Assembly: GCF_905196875.1 (NCBI RefSeq)
Contig: NZ_CAJJWO010000052.1
Coordinates: 1 to 36,575, forward strand
Source of the DNA: an uncultured Parabacteroides sp.
GTDB lineage: Bacteria > Bacteroidota > Bacteroidia > Bacteroidales > Tannerellaceae
Length of the DNA stretch: 36,575 bases
Direction: 5' to 3'
The notes beneath the pieces were generated by a model. It ran no database searches. It was given only the letters and a program-made list of their open reading frames with translations, and was not told the origin of the DNA. Shown piece after piece: positions 1 to 9,010 of the stretch (the stretch's first letter is position 1; each line of letters starts with the position of its first letter). The position numbers and the translations under genes were made by a program.

Positions 1-370
1 TTTACAAAAAATACTATATTTGCAACTGAATTATTGATATAGTCCTACAAGAACTGTGTTAATAATCAAACTAGTGTTGATATTTTGAAAAACTTACTTA
101 GTACGCAGTTGGTTGGTTTGGTAAATTTCTTATCGCATCTTCTTCTACAAAAAATCTATCAATTACTGCTACGGTTGTGTATTTTATGAAAGTAACACTA
201 AATTTTATTTGATATAAACGCTGAATAAATCCTGTAGAATTGTCTAATTTTTTGATCCGGTAATTATGAGGTATAATAGTAGTTAGTAGAGGTGATAGAA
301 GAGGAATTCCTTTTTAACCTAATCAGTGAATAGTTTTTTATTCAAGTTCTAATCGTTAAATAATTAAGTT
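1..370. other. Intergenic leader region upstream of susC-like gene
   Basis: No convincing coding region is visible in these 370 bases. The stretch is AT-rich and ends directly at the ATG of the SusC-like gene. A Bacteroidales -7 box lies at its left edge, so most of it may be a long untranslated leader. I see no regulator gene, no invertible-type palindrome and no clear hairpin, although an upstream gene may lie just outside the window. Confidence 0.5.
15..22 (+). promoter_or_regulatory. Candidate -7 promoter box (TATATTTG)
   Basis: TATATTTG matches the Bacteroidales -7 consensus TAnnTTTG. The matching -33 TTTG would fall at or beyond the window edge and cannot be checked. If used, transcription would start near position 28 and give the SusC-like mRNA a leader of about 340 nt. 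Confidence 0.35.
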
Positions 371-3300
371 ATGAATAATTACACAAAGAAAGTTGCCTGT
401 ATGGCCATTCCTTTGTTTTGTCTTAATTTGACTATGGCGGCTGAAAGTAGTGTTTCAGCTCTTGATATCCGGAATGCTGTAGCAGTGGAGGAAACAGCTT
501 CGGTAAATCAGAGTACCCGCAAAGTAACAGGTGTCGTTAAAGATGAAAACGGGGATCCGGTGATTGGAGCCAGTGTTGTTGAAGTAGGCACAACCAATGG
601 TATAATGACAGATGTGGATGGAAAATTCGAATTATCCGTCAAAGCTAACAGTTCGCTGCAAGTCTCTTATGTAGGCTTTGTAGCCCAGACCATAAAACCA
701 GGAAATAAAAACGATATCCAGATCGTATTGAAGGAAGACAGTCAGGCTTTGGACGAAGTGGTGGTAGTAGCTTTCGGTAAAACTACCAAAGAAGCCTTTA
801 CTGGTTCTGCCGGTATTATGAAATCGGACGACTTGCTGAAAGCACAGGTTACTAACCCCGCCCAGGCCTTGGCAGGACGTGTTGCAGGTGTACAATTGAG
901 CAGTGAATCCGCACAGCCGGGTAGTTCACCTTCTATCACCATACGTGGTTTCGGTTCTATTTCTTCGGATACGGAACCTTTGATCGTTGTAGACGGTATG
1001 CCGTTTGATGGCGACCTGAACCTGATCAACTCGAGTGATATCGAATCGATGACAGTGCTGAAAGATGCAGCTTCCAATGCTTTGTATGGTGCCCGTGGTG
1101 CCAATGGAGTGATTATGATCACTACAAAAAGAGGTAAGAATGGAGAGGCTAAAGTAACTCTTGATGCCAAATGGGGTTCCAACGCCAACGGCCTGAAGAA
1201 TTATAAGACGACAAACGCCCAGCAGTTCTACGAAACTTATTATAAGATGTTGTACAACTATTACGTGACGGAAGACGGAGGAGGAATGTCGGCTTCTGAC
1301 GCTCATGCATTGGCCAATCAGCATCTGGTAAACGGAGCCAGCGGTGTAGGCCCGGGTTATATGGTTTACTCGGTTCCCGAAGGTCAGGACTTTATCCAGC
1401 AGGGTGGTGCTATGAACCCGAATGCAAGCATGGGTACTCTTTATAATTACAATGGAAAACAATTCTGGTTGCAGGCCGACGACTGGGAAGAAGAGGGACT
1501 GAAGAACGGTTTCCGTCAGGAATATAATGCTTCCATCTCCGGTGCTACCGAACGTGTGAACTACTATACGTCGTTGGGTTATCTCGATCAGGACGGTATT
1601 CAGGAAGGTTCTAACCAGAACCGTTTGACGGCACGTGCAAAACTTGATTACCAGGCAAAGAAATGGTTGAAAGTCGGTGCAAACTTCAACTACTCCAACT
1701 ATAATTACAGTAAGACGTCGGAAGGAACCATCGGTACCGGAACTATCTGGAGTACGATCAAGACACAGGCTCCTATCTACCCGGTTTATTATCGTGATGC
1801 CGACAAGAATATCATGGTCGATAAGTGGGGCGAGAATATGTATGACTTCGCAAGAGCCTACGACCTGAGCCGTGCAGGTGGAGTAGGTGGTAACTGTATT
1901 TTCTCAAATAAATATGATAGCCAGAAATGGGAAGGTAACTCTTTTATTGCCAGTGGCTATGCCGATATAAACCTGACAAGCGACCTGACATTGACAGTGA
2001 ATGGTAATGCTTACGATTACGAACGCAAGTACACATATATCAAAAGTCCTTTTGTCGATTATTATACGGATTCTTCGGATAACGGTTATTTGTCAAAGGC
2101 CGATACGCGTAATTTTACCTATAATACCCAGCAGTTGCTGAACTACAACAAGCAATTTGGCAAACATGACGTGGGAGTCATGGTCGGTCATGAATATTAT
2201 AATTATAAACAAGAGTATCTGGATGCTTCAGGTTATAACTTCGGGATCGATGGTACACATGAACTTGCCACTTGCCTGAACTTGAATAATACAGCCTCTT
2301 CTTATACCAGGTCATATAATAATGAAGGTTACTTCTTCCGTGCGATGTACAACTACGATGCGAAATACTTCGGTTCGGTATCTTATCGTCGTGATGCTTC
2401 TTCCAACTTTGCGAAAGATAATCGTTGGGGTAACTTCTGGTCGGTCGGTGGAGCATGGTTGATCTCTAAAGAAAAATTCTTCCATTCAGACTGGGTGAAT
2501 TCATTAAAGATCAAAGCTTCTGTAGGTTCTCAGGGTAACGATAATATTGGTGAGTACATTGGCGATATATTATATGCCGACTCTTATACGATCGTAAATA
2601 ACGATAATGAAGTGGCTTACCAGTGGCGTCATAAAGGTTCTAAAGACATTACCTGGGAAACCAATACGAACTGGAATGCCGGTGTTGAATTTGATCTGTT
2701 TAAAGGACGTCTGAGTGGTAGTCTGGATTATTTCTACCGCAAAACGACCGATATGTTGTTTTCTTTGAACACGCCGCCTTCAATTGGTTACACAAGTTAT
2801 TATATCAACTTGGGTGATATGCGTAATGCCGGTCTTGAACTGGTACTGCAGGCAACGTTGGTTAGCAATAAGGATTTCAACTGGAATGTCAACTTCAATA
2901 TTTCCCATGTGAAGAACAAGGTATTAAAATTGCCGAACGAGATCAAGAAAACGAATGTGGAAGGCCATGACGGTTATGTCAACCTGGATAAGTCTTTTGT
3001 GTCCAAATATAAATATTTTGTAGCCGAAGGTCTTTCCTTGTATACCTGGTACTTACCTAAGTTTGCCGGTCTCGACTCTGAAACAGGTGAATCTCTTTTC
3101 TACAAAGATATTATTGATGATGCAGGCAATGTAACAGGTCAGGAAACAACCAAAGATGCAAGCCAGGCTACCGATTATTTGATCGGCGATGCCCTTCCTT
3201 CTTTCTACGGTGGTTTGGGGACGTCTCTTTCGTATCGCGGATTTGATTTCTCTATCAATATGAACTATCAATTGGGTGGTAAAGCGTATGACTATACTTA

Positions 3301-3685
3301 CCAGACATTGATGCATACTGGAGGTACGACAGCTACTACATGGCATCAGGATATTTTTAAAGCATGGACTCCGGAGAATACGAATACAAATGTTCCGCGT
3401 TTGTTGTTTACTGAAAAATATTCTCAGAGTGCCCGTTCGGATCGCTTCATTACGAATGCCAGTTATCTGAATGTCCAGAATATCAATTTCGGATATACAT
3501 TGCCCTCCAACCTGGTACAACAGTACAATATCCAGAACATACGTGTTTATCTCTCTTGTGAGAATCCGTTCTACTTCTCTGCACGCCAGGGATTCGATCC
3601 TCGCTATACATTGAAGGGGTATACCAATCCGGAGCTTTATTCTCCGATACGTACTATTTCAGGAGGTATTTCATTGACATTCTAA
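371..3685 (+). CDS. SusC/RagA-family TonB-dependent outer membrane receptor
   Basis: A 1104-residue outer-membrane transporter of the SusC type, which imports oligosaccharides or other large nutrients using TonB energy with a SusD lipoprotein as its lid. In order it shows an N-terminal export signal, a carboxypeptidase-D-like regulatory domain (about residues 50-120, starting KVTGVVKDENGDPVIGAS), a TonB box (DEVVVVAFG, about 127-135), a plug domain ending near YGARGANGVIMITTKRGK (about 238-256), and a long beta-barrel ending in the aromatic residue Phe. There is no N-terminal STN domain, so it is probably not controlled by a FecR/sigma pathway in cis. The partner susD-like gene follows after 19 bp. 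No glycoside hydrolase or regulator is linked within the window, so the substrate cannot be named. Confidence 0.95.
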   Translation: MNNYTKKVACMAIPLFCLNLTMAAESSVSALDIRNAVAVEETASVNQSTRKVTGVVKDENGDPVIGASVVEVGTTNGIMTDVDGKFELSVKANSSLQVSYVGFVAQTIKPGNKNDIQIVLKEDSQALDEVVVVAFGKTTKEAFTGSAGIMKSDDLLKAQVTNPAQALAGRVAGVQLSSESAQPGSSPSITIRGFGSISSDTEPLIVVDGMPFDGDLNLINSSDIESMTVLKDAASNALYGARGANGVIMITTKRGKNGEAKVTLDAKWGSNANGLKNYKTTNAQQFYETYYKMLYNYYVTEDGGGMSASDAHALANQHLVNGASGVGPGYMVYSVPEGQDFIQQGGAMNPNASMGTLYNYNGKQFWLQADDWEEEGLKNGFRQEYNASISGATERVNYYTSLGYLDQDGIQEGSNQNRLTARAKLDYQAKKWLKVGANFNYSNYNYSKTSEGTIGTGTIWSTIKTQAPIYPVYYRDADKNIMVDKWGENMYDFARAYDLSRAGGVGGNCIFSNKYDSQKWEGNSFIASGYADINLTSDLTLTVNGNAYDYERKYTYIKSPFVDYYTDSSDNGYLSKADTRNFTYNTQQLLNYNKQFGKHDVGVMVGHEYYNYKQEYLDASGYNFGIDGTHELATCLNLNNTASSYTRSYNNEGYFFRAMYNYDAKYFGSVSYRRDASSNFAKDNRWGNFWSVGGAWLISKEKFFHSDWVNSLKIKASVGSQGNDNIGEYIGDILYADSYTIVNNDNEVAYQWRHKGSKDITWETNTNWNAGVEFDLFKGRLSGSLDYFYRKTTDMLFSLNTPPSIGYTSYYINLGDMRNAGLELVLQATLVSNKDFNWNVNFNISHVKNKVLKLPNEIKKTNVEGHDGYVNLDKSFVSKYKYFVAEGLSLYTWYLPKFAGLDSETGESLFYKDIIDDAGNVTGQETTKDASQATDYLIGDALPSFYGGLGTSLSYRGFDFSINMNYQLGGKAYDYTYQTLMHTGGTTATTWHQDIFKAWTPENTNTNVPRLLFTEKYSQSARSDRFITNASYLNVQNINFGYTLPSNLVQQYNIQNIRVYLSCENPFYFSARQGFDPRYTLKGYTNPELYSPIRTISGGISLTF

Positions 3686-3704
3686 ACATTTAAAGGAAAA
3701 CATC

Positions 3705-5594
3705 ATGAATAAATATAAGATATTACTAGCAGCTGTTGCTATTATGGGTTTTAGTAGCTGTGTGGAGGATAAGCTATCAACCGAATATGTGCTGGACGAG
3801 CAAATCCAGGCATCTGAATCGGCATTGGAAGGGATGATAAATTCCATCTATACTTCGATGGTGGGATACAAAAACGACGATGGCGGTGTTGAAATGATTT
3901 CTTACGGTAGTCTGCGTGGTATGCTGGAGCATAGTACGACTCAGTTGGTTTGCTCCGGATCGAACGGATATAACACAATGGGGGCCTGGTGTAATGGTTC
4001 TGTTAGTGCTACGGGGTCTAACCGTGGTATTTATCCTTCTTACATCTATTATGGCTATATCAAGAATGTAAATGATATTATTGGCCTGATCGATGTAAAC
4101 GATTTGGATGATACTAAAAAAACATATTTGGGTATCAGCTACGCTTACCGTGCACTTTATTATATGGAACTGGTTCAGATCATGGAATATAAGAAACCGA
4201 CCGATAGCCGTTATAACTATGTGGATCCGGAAAAAGACCTGACTAACCTGGGTGTGCCTATCATTACGGAGAAAACGACCTCCGATGAGGCCACCAATAA
4301 TCCGCGTGCGACGGTTGATGAAGTGTACGACCTGATCCTGAGCGATTTGAAGCAGGCGGAAACTTATTTGGACGGATATACCCGTACTGATAAAATACAA
4401 CCGAATCTTTCTGTTGTGTATGGTTTGTATGCCCGTGCTTATTCCAATCTGGCTTCCCGTGTAAATACATCTGCTACTTATAAGGATGAGGCTGCTTATT
4501 GGCAAAAAGTCAACGAATATGCCGATAAGGCTATTTCGACTTCCGGCTGTGTTCCGTTGACAGAGGCTGAATGGGTGGACCCGGCAAACGGATTCAACAA
4601 CCGTAACTCTCAGAATTCATGGATGTGGGCTACTTCTATTTCTGAAGGTAATACCACTGCTGCGACTGCAGATGATGGCTCTTTCTCTTTTGCCATGATC
4701 TTCGGTACAGAAACAAACTTCTCCGTTTACGGATGGCGCGTAGGTCGTTCGTTGGATCGTAAATGGTACGAACGTCTTTCCGATAACGACTTTCGTAAGA
4801 AGTCATGGTTAGCTCCTAACTTCTTCTATGAATCGAAGAATCAGAAAGAGGGAGAACCATATCTGGTGGAAAAAGATGCCGAAGGTAAGTTTATCAATAA
4901 TAAATGGAATCTGAAGGATGACAATACAAGTACCACTCAGGAGGATTGGGCTGATCAGTATTCCGGTTATGGTTCTGATAAATATCAGTATAAGTTGAAC
5001 AGTTCCGGTTCCTGGATCCGTTCACGTATCAATGTCTCTATGGGCTTCCAATCATGGCCATGGTTGTATGTAAATATCAAGTTCCGGCCGCATAATGGAA
5101 ACTACAATACCCATACGATCGGTGGTGCGGTAGATTATCCGATCATGCGTGTCGAAGAAATGCATTTCCTGAAAGCGGAAGCAGCTCTTCATACCTCAGG
5201 TGTTCCTGCTGCTGTTCAGGCTTTGGAAGAGATCGTAAAAACACGTAACAACTCTTATACCTGCAAGGCAACTACAGCCACTGACTTCCTGGACGAATAT
5301 GTATTCCAAAAAGGTATCGAGTTCTGGGGGGAAGGCATCAACTATTTCGATGCTAAACGTCTGGAAGTAGGTATCCACCGTGCATACCGTGGAAATAATT
5401 GCGAACGTTACCAGCATTGTATTGATATGGATGGTGTATATGTAGGCTGGACTCCGGGCTGGAACCAGGCTGAACTGAATGCTAACCGCGACATTTATTT
5501 CTATAATAACCCGTACACATCGCCGGCTACTTACTACGTCTATAAATCAAATGATGATTTAAGACCGTATTATGGCTCCGAGATTACAGAATAA
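3705..5594 (+). CDS. SusD/RagB-family nutrient-binding outer membrane lipoprotein
   Basis: A 629-residue surface lipoprotein that forms the substrate-binding lid of the SusC-like transporter encoded just upstream. A signal peptide ends in the lipobox-like GFSSC (Cys near residue 19). The start matches the RagB/SusD N-terminal pattern (ALEGMINSIYTSMVGY), helical TPR-like segments follow (ISYAYRALYYMELVQIMEY), and the C-terminal half has the typical PIMRVEEMHFLKAEA and FQKGIEFWGEGINYFDAKR blocks. Length is within the usual range for large SusD proteins. It is co-transcribed with the receptor and ends at a strong terminator. Its ligand is unknown. Confidence 0.95.
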   Translation: MNKYKILLAAVAIMGFSSCVEDKLSTEYVLDEQIQASESALEGMINSIYTSMVGYKNDDGGVEMISYGSLRGMLEHSTTQLVCSGSNGYNTMGAWCNGSVSATGSNRGIYPSYIYYGYIKNVNDIIGLIDVNDLDDTKKTYLGISYAYRALYYMELVQIMEYKKPTDSRYNYVDPEKDLTNLGVPIITEKTTSDEATNNPRATVDEVYDLILSDLKQAETYLDGYTRTDKIQPNLSVVYGLYARAYSNLASRVNTSATYKDEAAYWQKVNEYADKAISTSGCVPLTEAEWVDPANGFNNRNSQNSWMWATSISEGNTTAATADDGSFSFAMIFGTETNFSVYGWRVGRSLDRKWYERLSDNDFRKKSWLAPNFFYESKNQKEGEPYLVEKDAEGKFINNKWNLKDDNTSTTQEDWADQYSGYGSDKYQYKLNSSGSWIRSRINVSMGFQSWPWLYVNIKFRPHNGNYNTHTIGGAVDYPIMRVEEMHFLKAEAALHTSGVPAAVQALEEIVKTRNNSYTCKATTATDFLDEYVFQKGIEFWGEGINYFDAKRLEVGIHRAYRGNNCERYQHCIDMDGVYVGWTPGWNQAELNANRDIYFYNNPYTSPATYYVYKSNDDLRPYYGSEITE

Positions 5595-5614
5595 GAGGGA
5601 TTGATTAAAAAAGT

Positions 5615-5655
5615 AAAGGGGGGATGCCGGATTTTAACTGGCATACCCCCTTTTT
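5615..5655 (+). terminator. Rho-independent terminator of the susCD-like operon
   Basis: GGGGGGATGCCGG and CTGGCATACCCCC pair over 13 bp with one mismatch and one G-T wobble around a 7-nt loop. A TTTTT tract follows. It lies 20 bp after the SusD-like stop codon. The flanking A-tract would also let it serve the convergent sufE transcript. Confidence 0.85.
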
Positions 5656-5698
5656 ATGATAGGTTTACTTCTGAAAAATATGAGCTTTTCCTCCATAT

Positions 5699-6124
5699 TT
5701 AGCCTTGTTCCTTCGCACGGAATGCCAGTGCATACATACGCATCTGTTTGACCATGGCTACCAGGCCGTTTGATCGGGTAGGGGAAAGATGTTCTTTCAG
5801 GCCGATCTGTTCGATAAAATAAAGGTCGGTATCTAAAATCTCTTGTGGTGTGTGACCGGACAGAACATTGATCAACAGCGATACGATCCCTTTTACTATT
5901 ACGGCATCGCTTTCGCCCTTGAACAGTATCTTACCGTCTTCATAGTCCGCCTGGAGCCACACACGGCTTTGGCAACCTTCGATCAGGTTACTTTCTGTTT
6001 TATACTTTTCTTCCAGCGGGGGAAGTGAGTTGCCTAAATCGATCAGCAACGCATACTTGTCCATCCAGTCGTCAAAGGCTGAGAACTCTTCAATAACATT
6101 GTCCTGAAGTTCGTTGATAGTCAT
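5699..6124 (-). CDS. sufE: SufE-family Fe-S cluster assembly sulfur acceptor
   Basis: A 141-residue cytoplasmic protein of the SufE family, which accepts sulfane sulfur from the cysteine desulfurase SufS and passes it to the SUF scaffold. The expected acceptor cysteine is in SNLIEGCQSRVWL and falls at residue 51, the same position as in E. coli SufE. Length is normal for the family. It is the last gene of a probable three-gene minus-strand operon, 10 bp after the peptidase/cyclase gene. No other suf gene lies nearby, so its partner must be encoded elsewhere. Confidence 0.9.
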   Translation of the reverse strand: MTINELQDNVIEEFSAFDDWMDKYALLIDLGNSLPPLEEKYKTESNLIEGCQSRVWLQADYEDGKILFKGESDAVIVKGIVSLLINVLSGHTPQEILDTDLYFIEQIGLKEHLSPTRSNGLVAMVKQMRMYALAFRAKEQG

Positions 6125-6134
6125 CGTTGTATTA

Positions 6135-7136
6135 TTATTTCTTTTGTCTGTTATATACTACTTCCAGCACCGTTTGCCCTACGGCTTTGAGGGTTTCGCG
6201 GTCGATATTCTCCATATTGTCTTTTTGCGTATGCCAATACCAACCGAAACCGTGGTCACTTTCCGGGTCATAGTTGATAATGTCGATGCAAGGAATATTG
6301 CGGCCTTTGATTACATACTCATGGTCGTCTGTGATGGCACCGCCGGTTGCATTGATAAAGTATTTGCCGTATCCCAGGTTACGGGCTGTACTCCAAACCA
6401 TTTCGACAATGTTGCCCGCTTTGCTTAGAGAGAGTTGCTCTTTGAAGAATGTTGCATTTTTGGCTCCAACCATGTCGAGCAGGATACCGAAGTCGGCACG
6501 ATAGTTCGGTACATGAGGGTTCTTTGCCCAGAACTGGGTTCCAAGACACCAGGTATCGGGTTTGTATTCGTCAACGAATTCGGGAGTACCGTAATCTTCG
6601 GCATCAAAGAAAATGATGTCGACACCTATTCCCGGATCTTTCTGTCCGATCTGGCGGGCTATTTCGAGCAATGCACCTACGCCGCTACCTCCGTCGTCGG
6701 CTCCGTCGATCGGTTTCCGGTAATTAGCCGGATCGGGATCGTGGTCTGAATAAGGACGCGAATCCCAGTGGGCGAAGAGTAAGATTCGTTTACTATTGTC
6801 CGGATTAAAAGAGCCGATGATGTTCTTGGCTTCCAATCCTGTATTGTCGTATGCGGTAAGAGTTGCTTCCTGTTCGTAGACTTTGGCTCCGAACCGTTTC
6901 AGTTCTGATGCCAGATAGTTGCCACAAGCTTTATGTGCTTCACTATTCGGGACACGAGGGCCGAATTTAACCTGATTCTCTACATAAGTGTAGGCGCTGT
7001 CGGCGTTGAAAGAAGGCGTATTTGTTGCAGGCACAGCCTGACTGACTGTTGTATTTTCGTGTTGCTGATTCTTGGCCTGGCTGCATGCCATCAGTGAACA
7101 AGCCAGCAGTGTTATATATAAAATATGCATCATCAT
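6135..7136 (-). CDS. M28-fold lipoprotein, probable type II glutaminyl-peptide cyclotransferase
   Basis: A 333-residue envelope enzyme of the M28 zinc-peptidase fold. The likely reaction is cyclisation of N-terminal Gln to pyroglutamate; a zinc aminopeptidase is the alternative. It begins with a lipoprotein signal (lipobox LMAC, Cys18). Zinc-site motifs appear in order: HWDSRP, GADDGGSGVGALLEIA, FFDAEDYG, LLDMVGA, TDDHEY and a late HGFGWYWHT. The single-metal pattern (Asp, then an acidic pair, then a late His) resembles human and oral-Bacteroidetes glutaminyl cyclases more than two-zinc aminopeptidases. Three consecutive ATG codons make the exact start uncertain. It sits 16 bp after the amidotransferase/dipeptidase gene in a probable operon. 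Several secreted proteins in this window would carry N-terminal Gln after signal cleavage, which fits this role. Confidence 0.8.
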   Translation of the reverse strand: MMMHILYITLLACSLMACSQAKNQQHENTTVSQAVPATNTPSFNADSAYTYVENQVKFGPRVPNSEAHKACGNYLASELKRFGAKVYEQEATLTAYDNTGLEAKNIIGSFNPDNSKRILLFAHWDSRPYSDHDPDPANYRKPIDGADDGGSGVGALLEIARQIGQKDPGIGVDIIFFDAEDYGTPEFVDEYKPDTWCLGTQFWAKNPHVPNYRADFGILLDMVGAKNATFFKEQLSLSKAGNIVEMVWSTARNLGYGKYFINATGGAITDDHEYVIKGRNIPCIDIINYDPESDHGFGWYWHTQKDNMENIDRETLKAVGQTVLEVVYNRQKK

Positions 7137-7152
7137 CTGTTTAGATTATCTT

Positions 7153-8931
7153 TTATCCATTATAGGCAGCCTGTACACGCGACATAATCCGCATCAGGTT
7201 GCCACCCCATATTTTTGCGATATCGTTTTCACTGTATCCCTCTTTGAGAAGTCTAACGGTGATGTTTATCAGTTCATTGCTAGCCCGGCAACCGATCAGT
7301 TCACCGTCACCGTCGAAATCAGAACCGATACCCACATGGTTGATACCGATCAGGTCGACAATATGATTGATGTGGCGGACAGCATCGGTAAGGGAAGCCT
7401 TTTCTGCCTCTTCGTTGATGAATCCTTTATACAGGCAGATCTGTACGACTCCTTGTTTGGCGGCCAGCGCTTTCAACTGACTGTCGGTGAGGTTGCGCGG
7501 ATGGTTACACAAGGCACGGGCCGAAGAGTGGGAGGCGATGATCGGTTGTTTGCTGAACTCCAATGCATCGTAAAACGTACTTTCGGCTGCGTGTGATATA
7601 TCTACCAGTATCCCCAACCGGTTCATTTCGGCCACGACCTCTTTCCCGAAAGGACTCAAGCCACCCCATTCCGCTTCGCCGCGGGCAGAGTCGCATATAT
7701 CGTTGCTGCCATTGTGGCAAAGCGTGATATAGCTGACTCCCAGCTTTTTGAAACGGGATATATTGTTGAGGTCTTTACCGATGGCATAACCGTTTTCCAG
7801 TCCCAGCATGATCGTTTTCTTTTCGGCATATTTCGTTACCCATACTTCCTGCGGGGTGTGGGCTATGTTCATTCTGCCCCGATTTATTTCCATCTGGCGA
7901 TGGATTTCCTGCAGGCGGTCAATAGCATAATCCGTAGCTTTCCGTAATGACTCGTCATCGCGTTTCCCTTGCGGAATATAGGCCACCATGATGGCAGAGT
8001 CTACCAGTCCTTCTTCCATGAATGGTAGGTTAACCTTTCCACCTTCCTTCTTTCCAATATTGAACTGGCCGGGGAAGATCATCGGTGTATCGGTATGCGA
8101 GTCGAGTATCACATTCCGTTGGTGGATGCGTTTGGCTTCTTTGAACAAACGGGCGGATTCAACATGATGCCTGAATAGTTCCAGCATCAATTCGTCGCCG
8201 TAGGAGGCCATTGCTTCCGGATGCCATTGTACGCTAAATATTTCTTTTTCCGGATGTTCCATCGCCTCATTGATGCCGTCGGGAGCTACAGCTGTTTCCT
8301 TGAATTCGGGAGCTACTTCTTTCACTGCCTGGTGATGAACGGAGTTGATCTGTATATCCGGTTCTTTTTTCAGTATTTCGAAAAGACGGGAAGATGTATC
8401 GGTGATCCTGGCGGAATGTGAAGCCTGTTCGCGGGGCATTGCCTGGCTATGTTTGAGTACGCCGCCTTCGTGCTGCGAATAGATGTCCTGGTAAACCGAG
8501 CCGCCGAAAGCGACGTTGATAAGTTGATGACCACGGCAGATGCCCATGATCGGTAACTGGCGGTTGGCGGCCAGTCTGAGCAGGATCAGGTCGAACTCGT
8601 CACGGTATGTATCCACATCCTGCAACTGAGGTATCGGCTCTTCCCCGATATAAAGCGGATTGAGATCTCCGCCACCACTCATCAGTAACCCGTCCAGACC
8701 GGATACGATGGCTGTAAGCGCTTCCATATCTGTTATCACTGGGATCAGCACCGGAGCACCTCCCGCCTGCAATACGGATTGTACGTATGTCTCGGCTATA
8801 CAGGAAAGTCCGTCTCTCCGGTTTGAAGATATTCCTATGCGGGGAGGCTGAAGTTTTTCTTTCTTTGGTGTAAAGTTGTCAACTTCCCTGTATAAGGCTT
8901 CTAAACTCGGACGACGGACTTGATTATTCAT
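7153..8931 (-). CDS. Fused class I glutamine amidotransferase-like hydrolase (C26) and membrane-dipeptidase-like domain (M19)
   Basis: A 592-residue two-domain hydrolase. The N-terminal domain (about 27-262) is a PuuD-like gamma-glutamyl hydrolase: it has the nucleophile motif GICRGHQLINVAFGG (Cys near 132) and the His-Glu pair in SVQWHPEAM. The C-terminal domain (about 275-585) matches renal dipeptidase: HTDTP metal pair, bridging Glu in GLENGYAIG, VDISHAAE and ASHSSARAL histidines, HPRNLTD arginine, and GIGSDFDG. All expected catalytic residues of both domains are present. No signal peptide is seen, so it should be cytoplasmic. A plausible role is sequential cleavage of gamma-glutamyl peptides: the first domain removes the gamma-glutamyl group and the second splits the remaining dipeptide. 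The substrate is not shown by the sequence. It is the first gene of the probable operon with the cyclase-like gene and sufE. Confidence 0.88.
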   Translation of the reverse strand: MNNQVRRPSLEALYREVDNFTPKKEKLQPPRIGISSNRRDGLSCIAETYVQSVLQAGGAPVLIPVITDMEALTAIVSGLDGLLMSGGGDLNPLYIGEEPIPQLQDVDTYRDEFDLILLRLAANRQLPIMGICRGHQLINVAFGGSVYQDIYSQHEGGVLKHSQAMPREQASHSARITDTSSRLFEILKKEPDIQINSVHHQAVKEVAPEFKETAVAPDGINEAMEHPEKEIFSVQWHPEAMASYGDELMLELFRHHVESARLFKEAKRIHQRNVILDSHTDTPMIFPGQFNIGKKEGGKVNLPFMEEGLVDSAIMVAYIPQGKRDDESLRKATDYAIDRLQEIHRQMEINRGRMNIAHTPQEVWVTKYAEKKTIMLGLENGYAIGKDLNNISRFKKLGVSYITLCHNGSNDICDSARGEAEWGGLSPFGKEVVAEMNRLGILVDISHAAESTFYDALEFSKQPIIASHSSARALCNHPRNLTDSQLKALAAKQGVVQICLYKGFINEEAEKASLTDAVRHINHIVDLIGINHVGIGSDFDGDGELIGCRASNELINITVRLLKEGYSENDIAKIWGGNLMRIMSRVQAAYNG

Positions 8932-8962
8932 AACAAAACTATTTTAGTTGACATTTAACGAT

Positions 8963-8998
8963 TGACAGTTGACAGTTCTTTATATCTGTCCACTGTCA
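8963..8998. repeat. Intergenic hairpin built from TGACA/TGGACA repeats
   Basis: TGACAGTTGACAG (8963-8975) and CTGTCCACTGTCA (8986-8998) pair at 12 of 13 positions around a 10-nt loop. The arms consist of short TGACA/TGGACA units with a period of 7-8 bases. It lies between gyrB and the dipeptidase-fusion gene. There is no T-tract in either direction, so it is a weak terminator at best. A related motif occurs at 23952-23974. Confidence 0.55.
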
Positions 8999-9010
8999 TC
9001 TGTCCACTGA

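Noticed and set aside
8934..8941. TAGTTTTG on the minus strand just before the dipeptidase-fusion gene, a formal match to a -7 box.
   Set aside because: It ends only 2 bp before the ATG, so transcription would start at or inside the start codon; probably a chance match.
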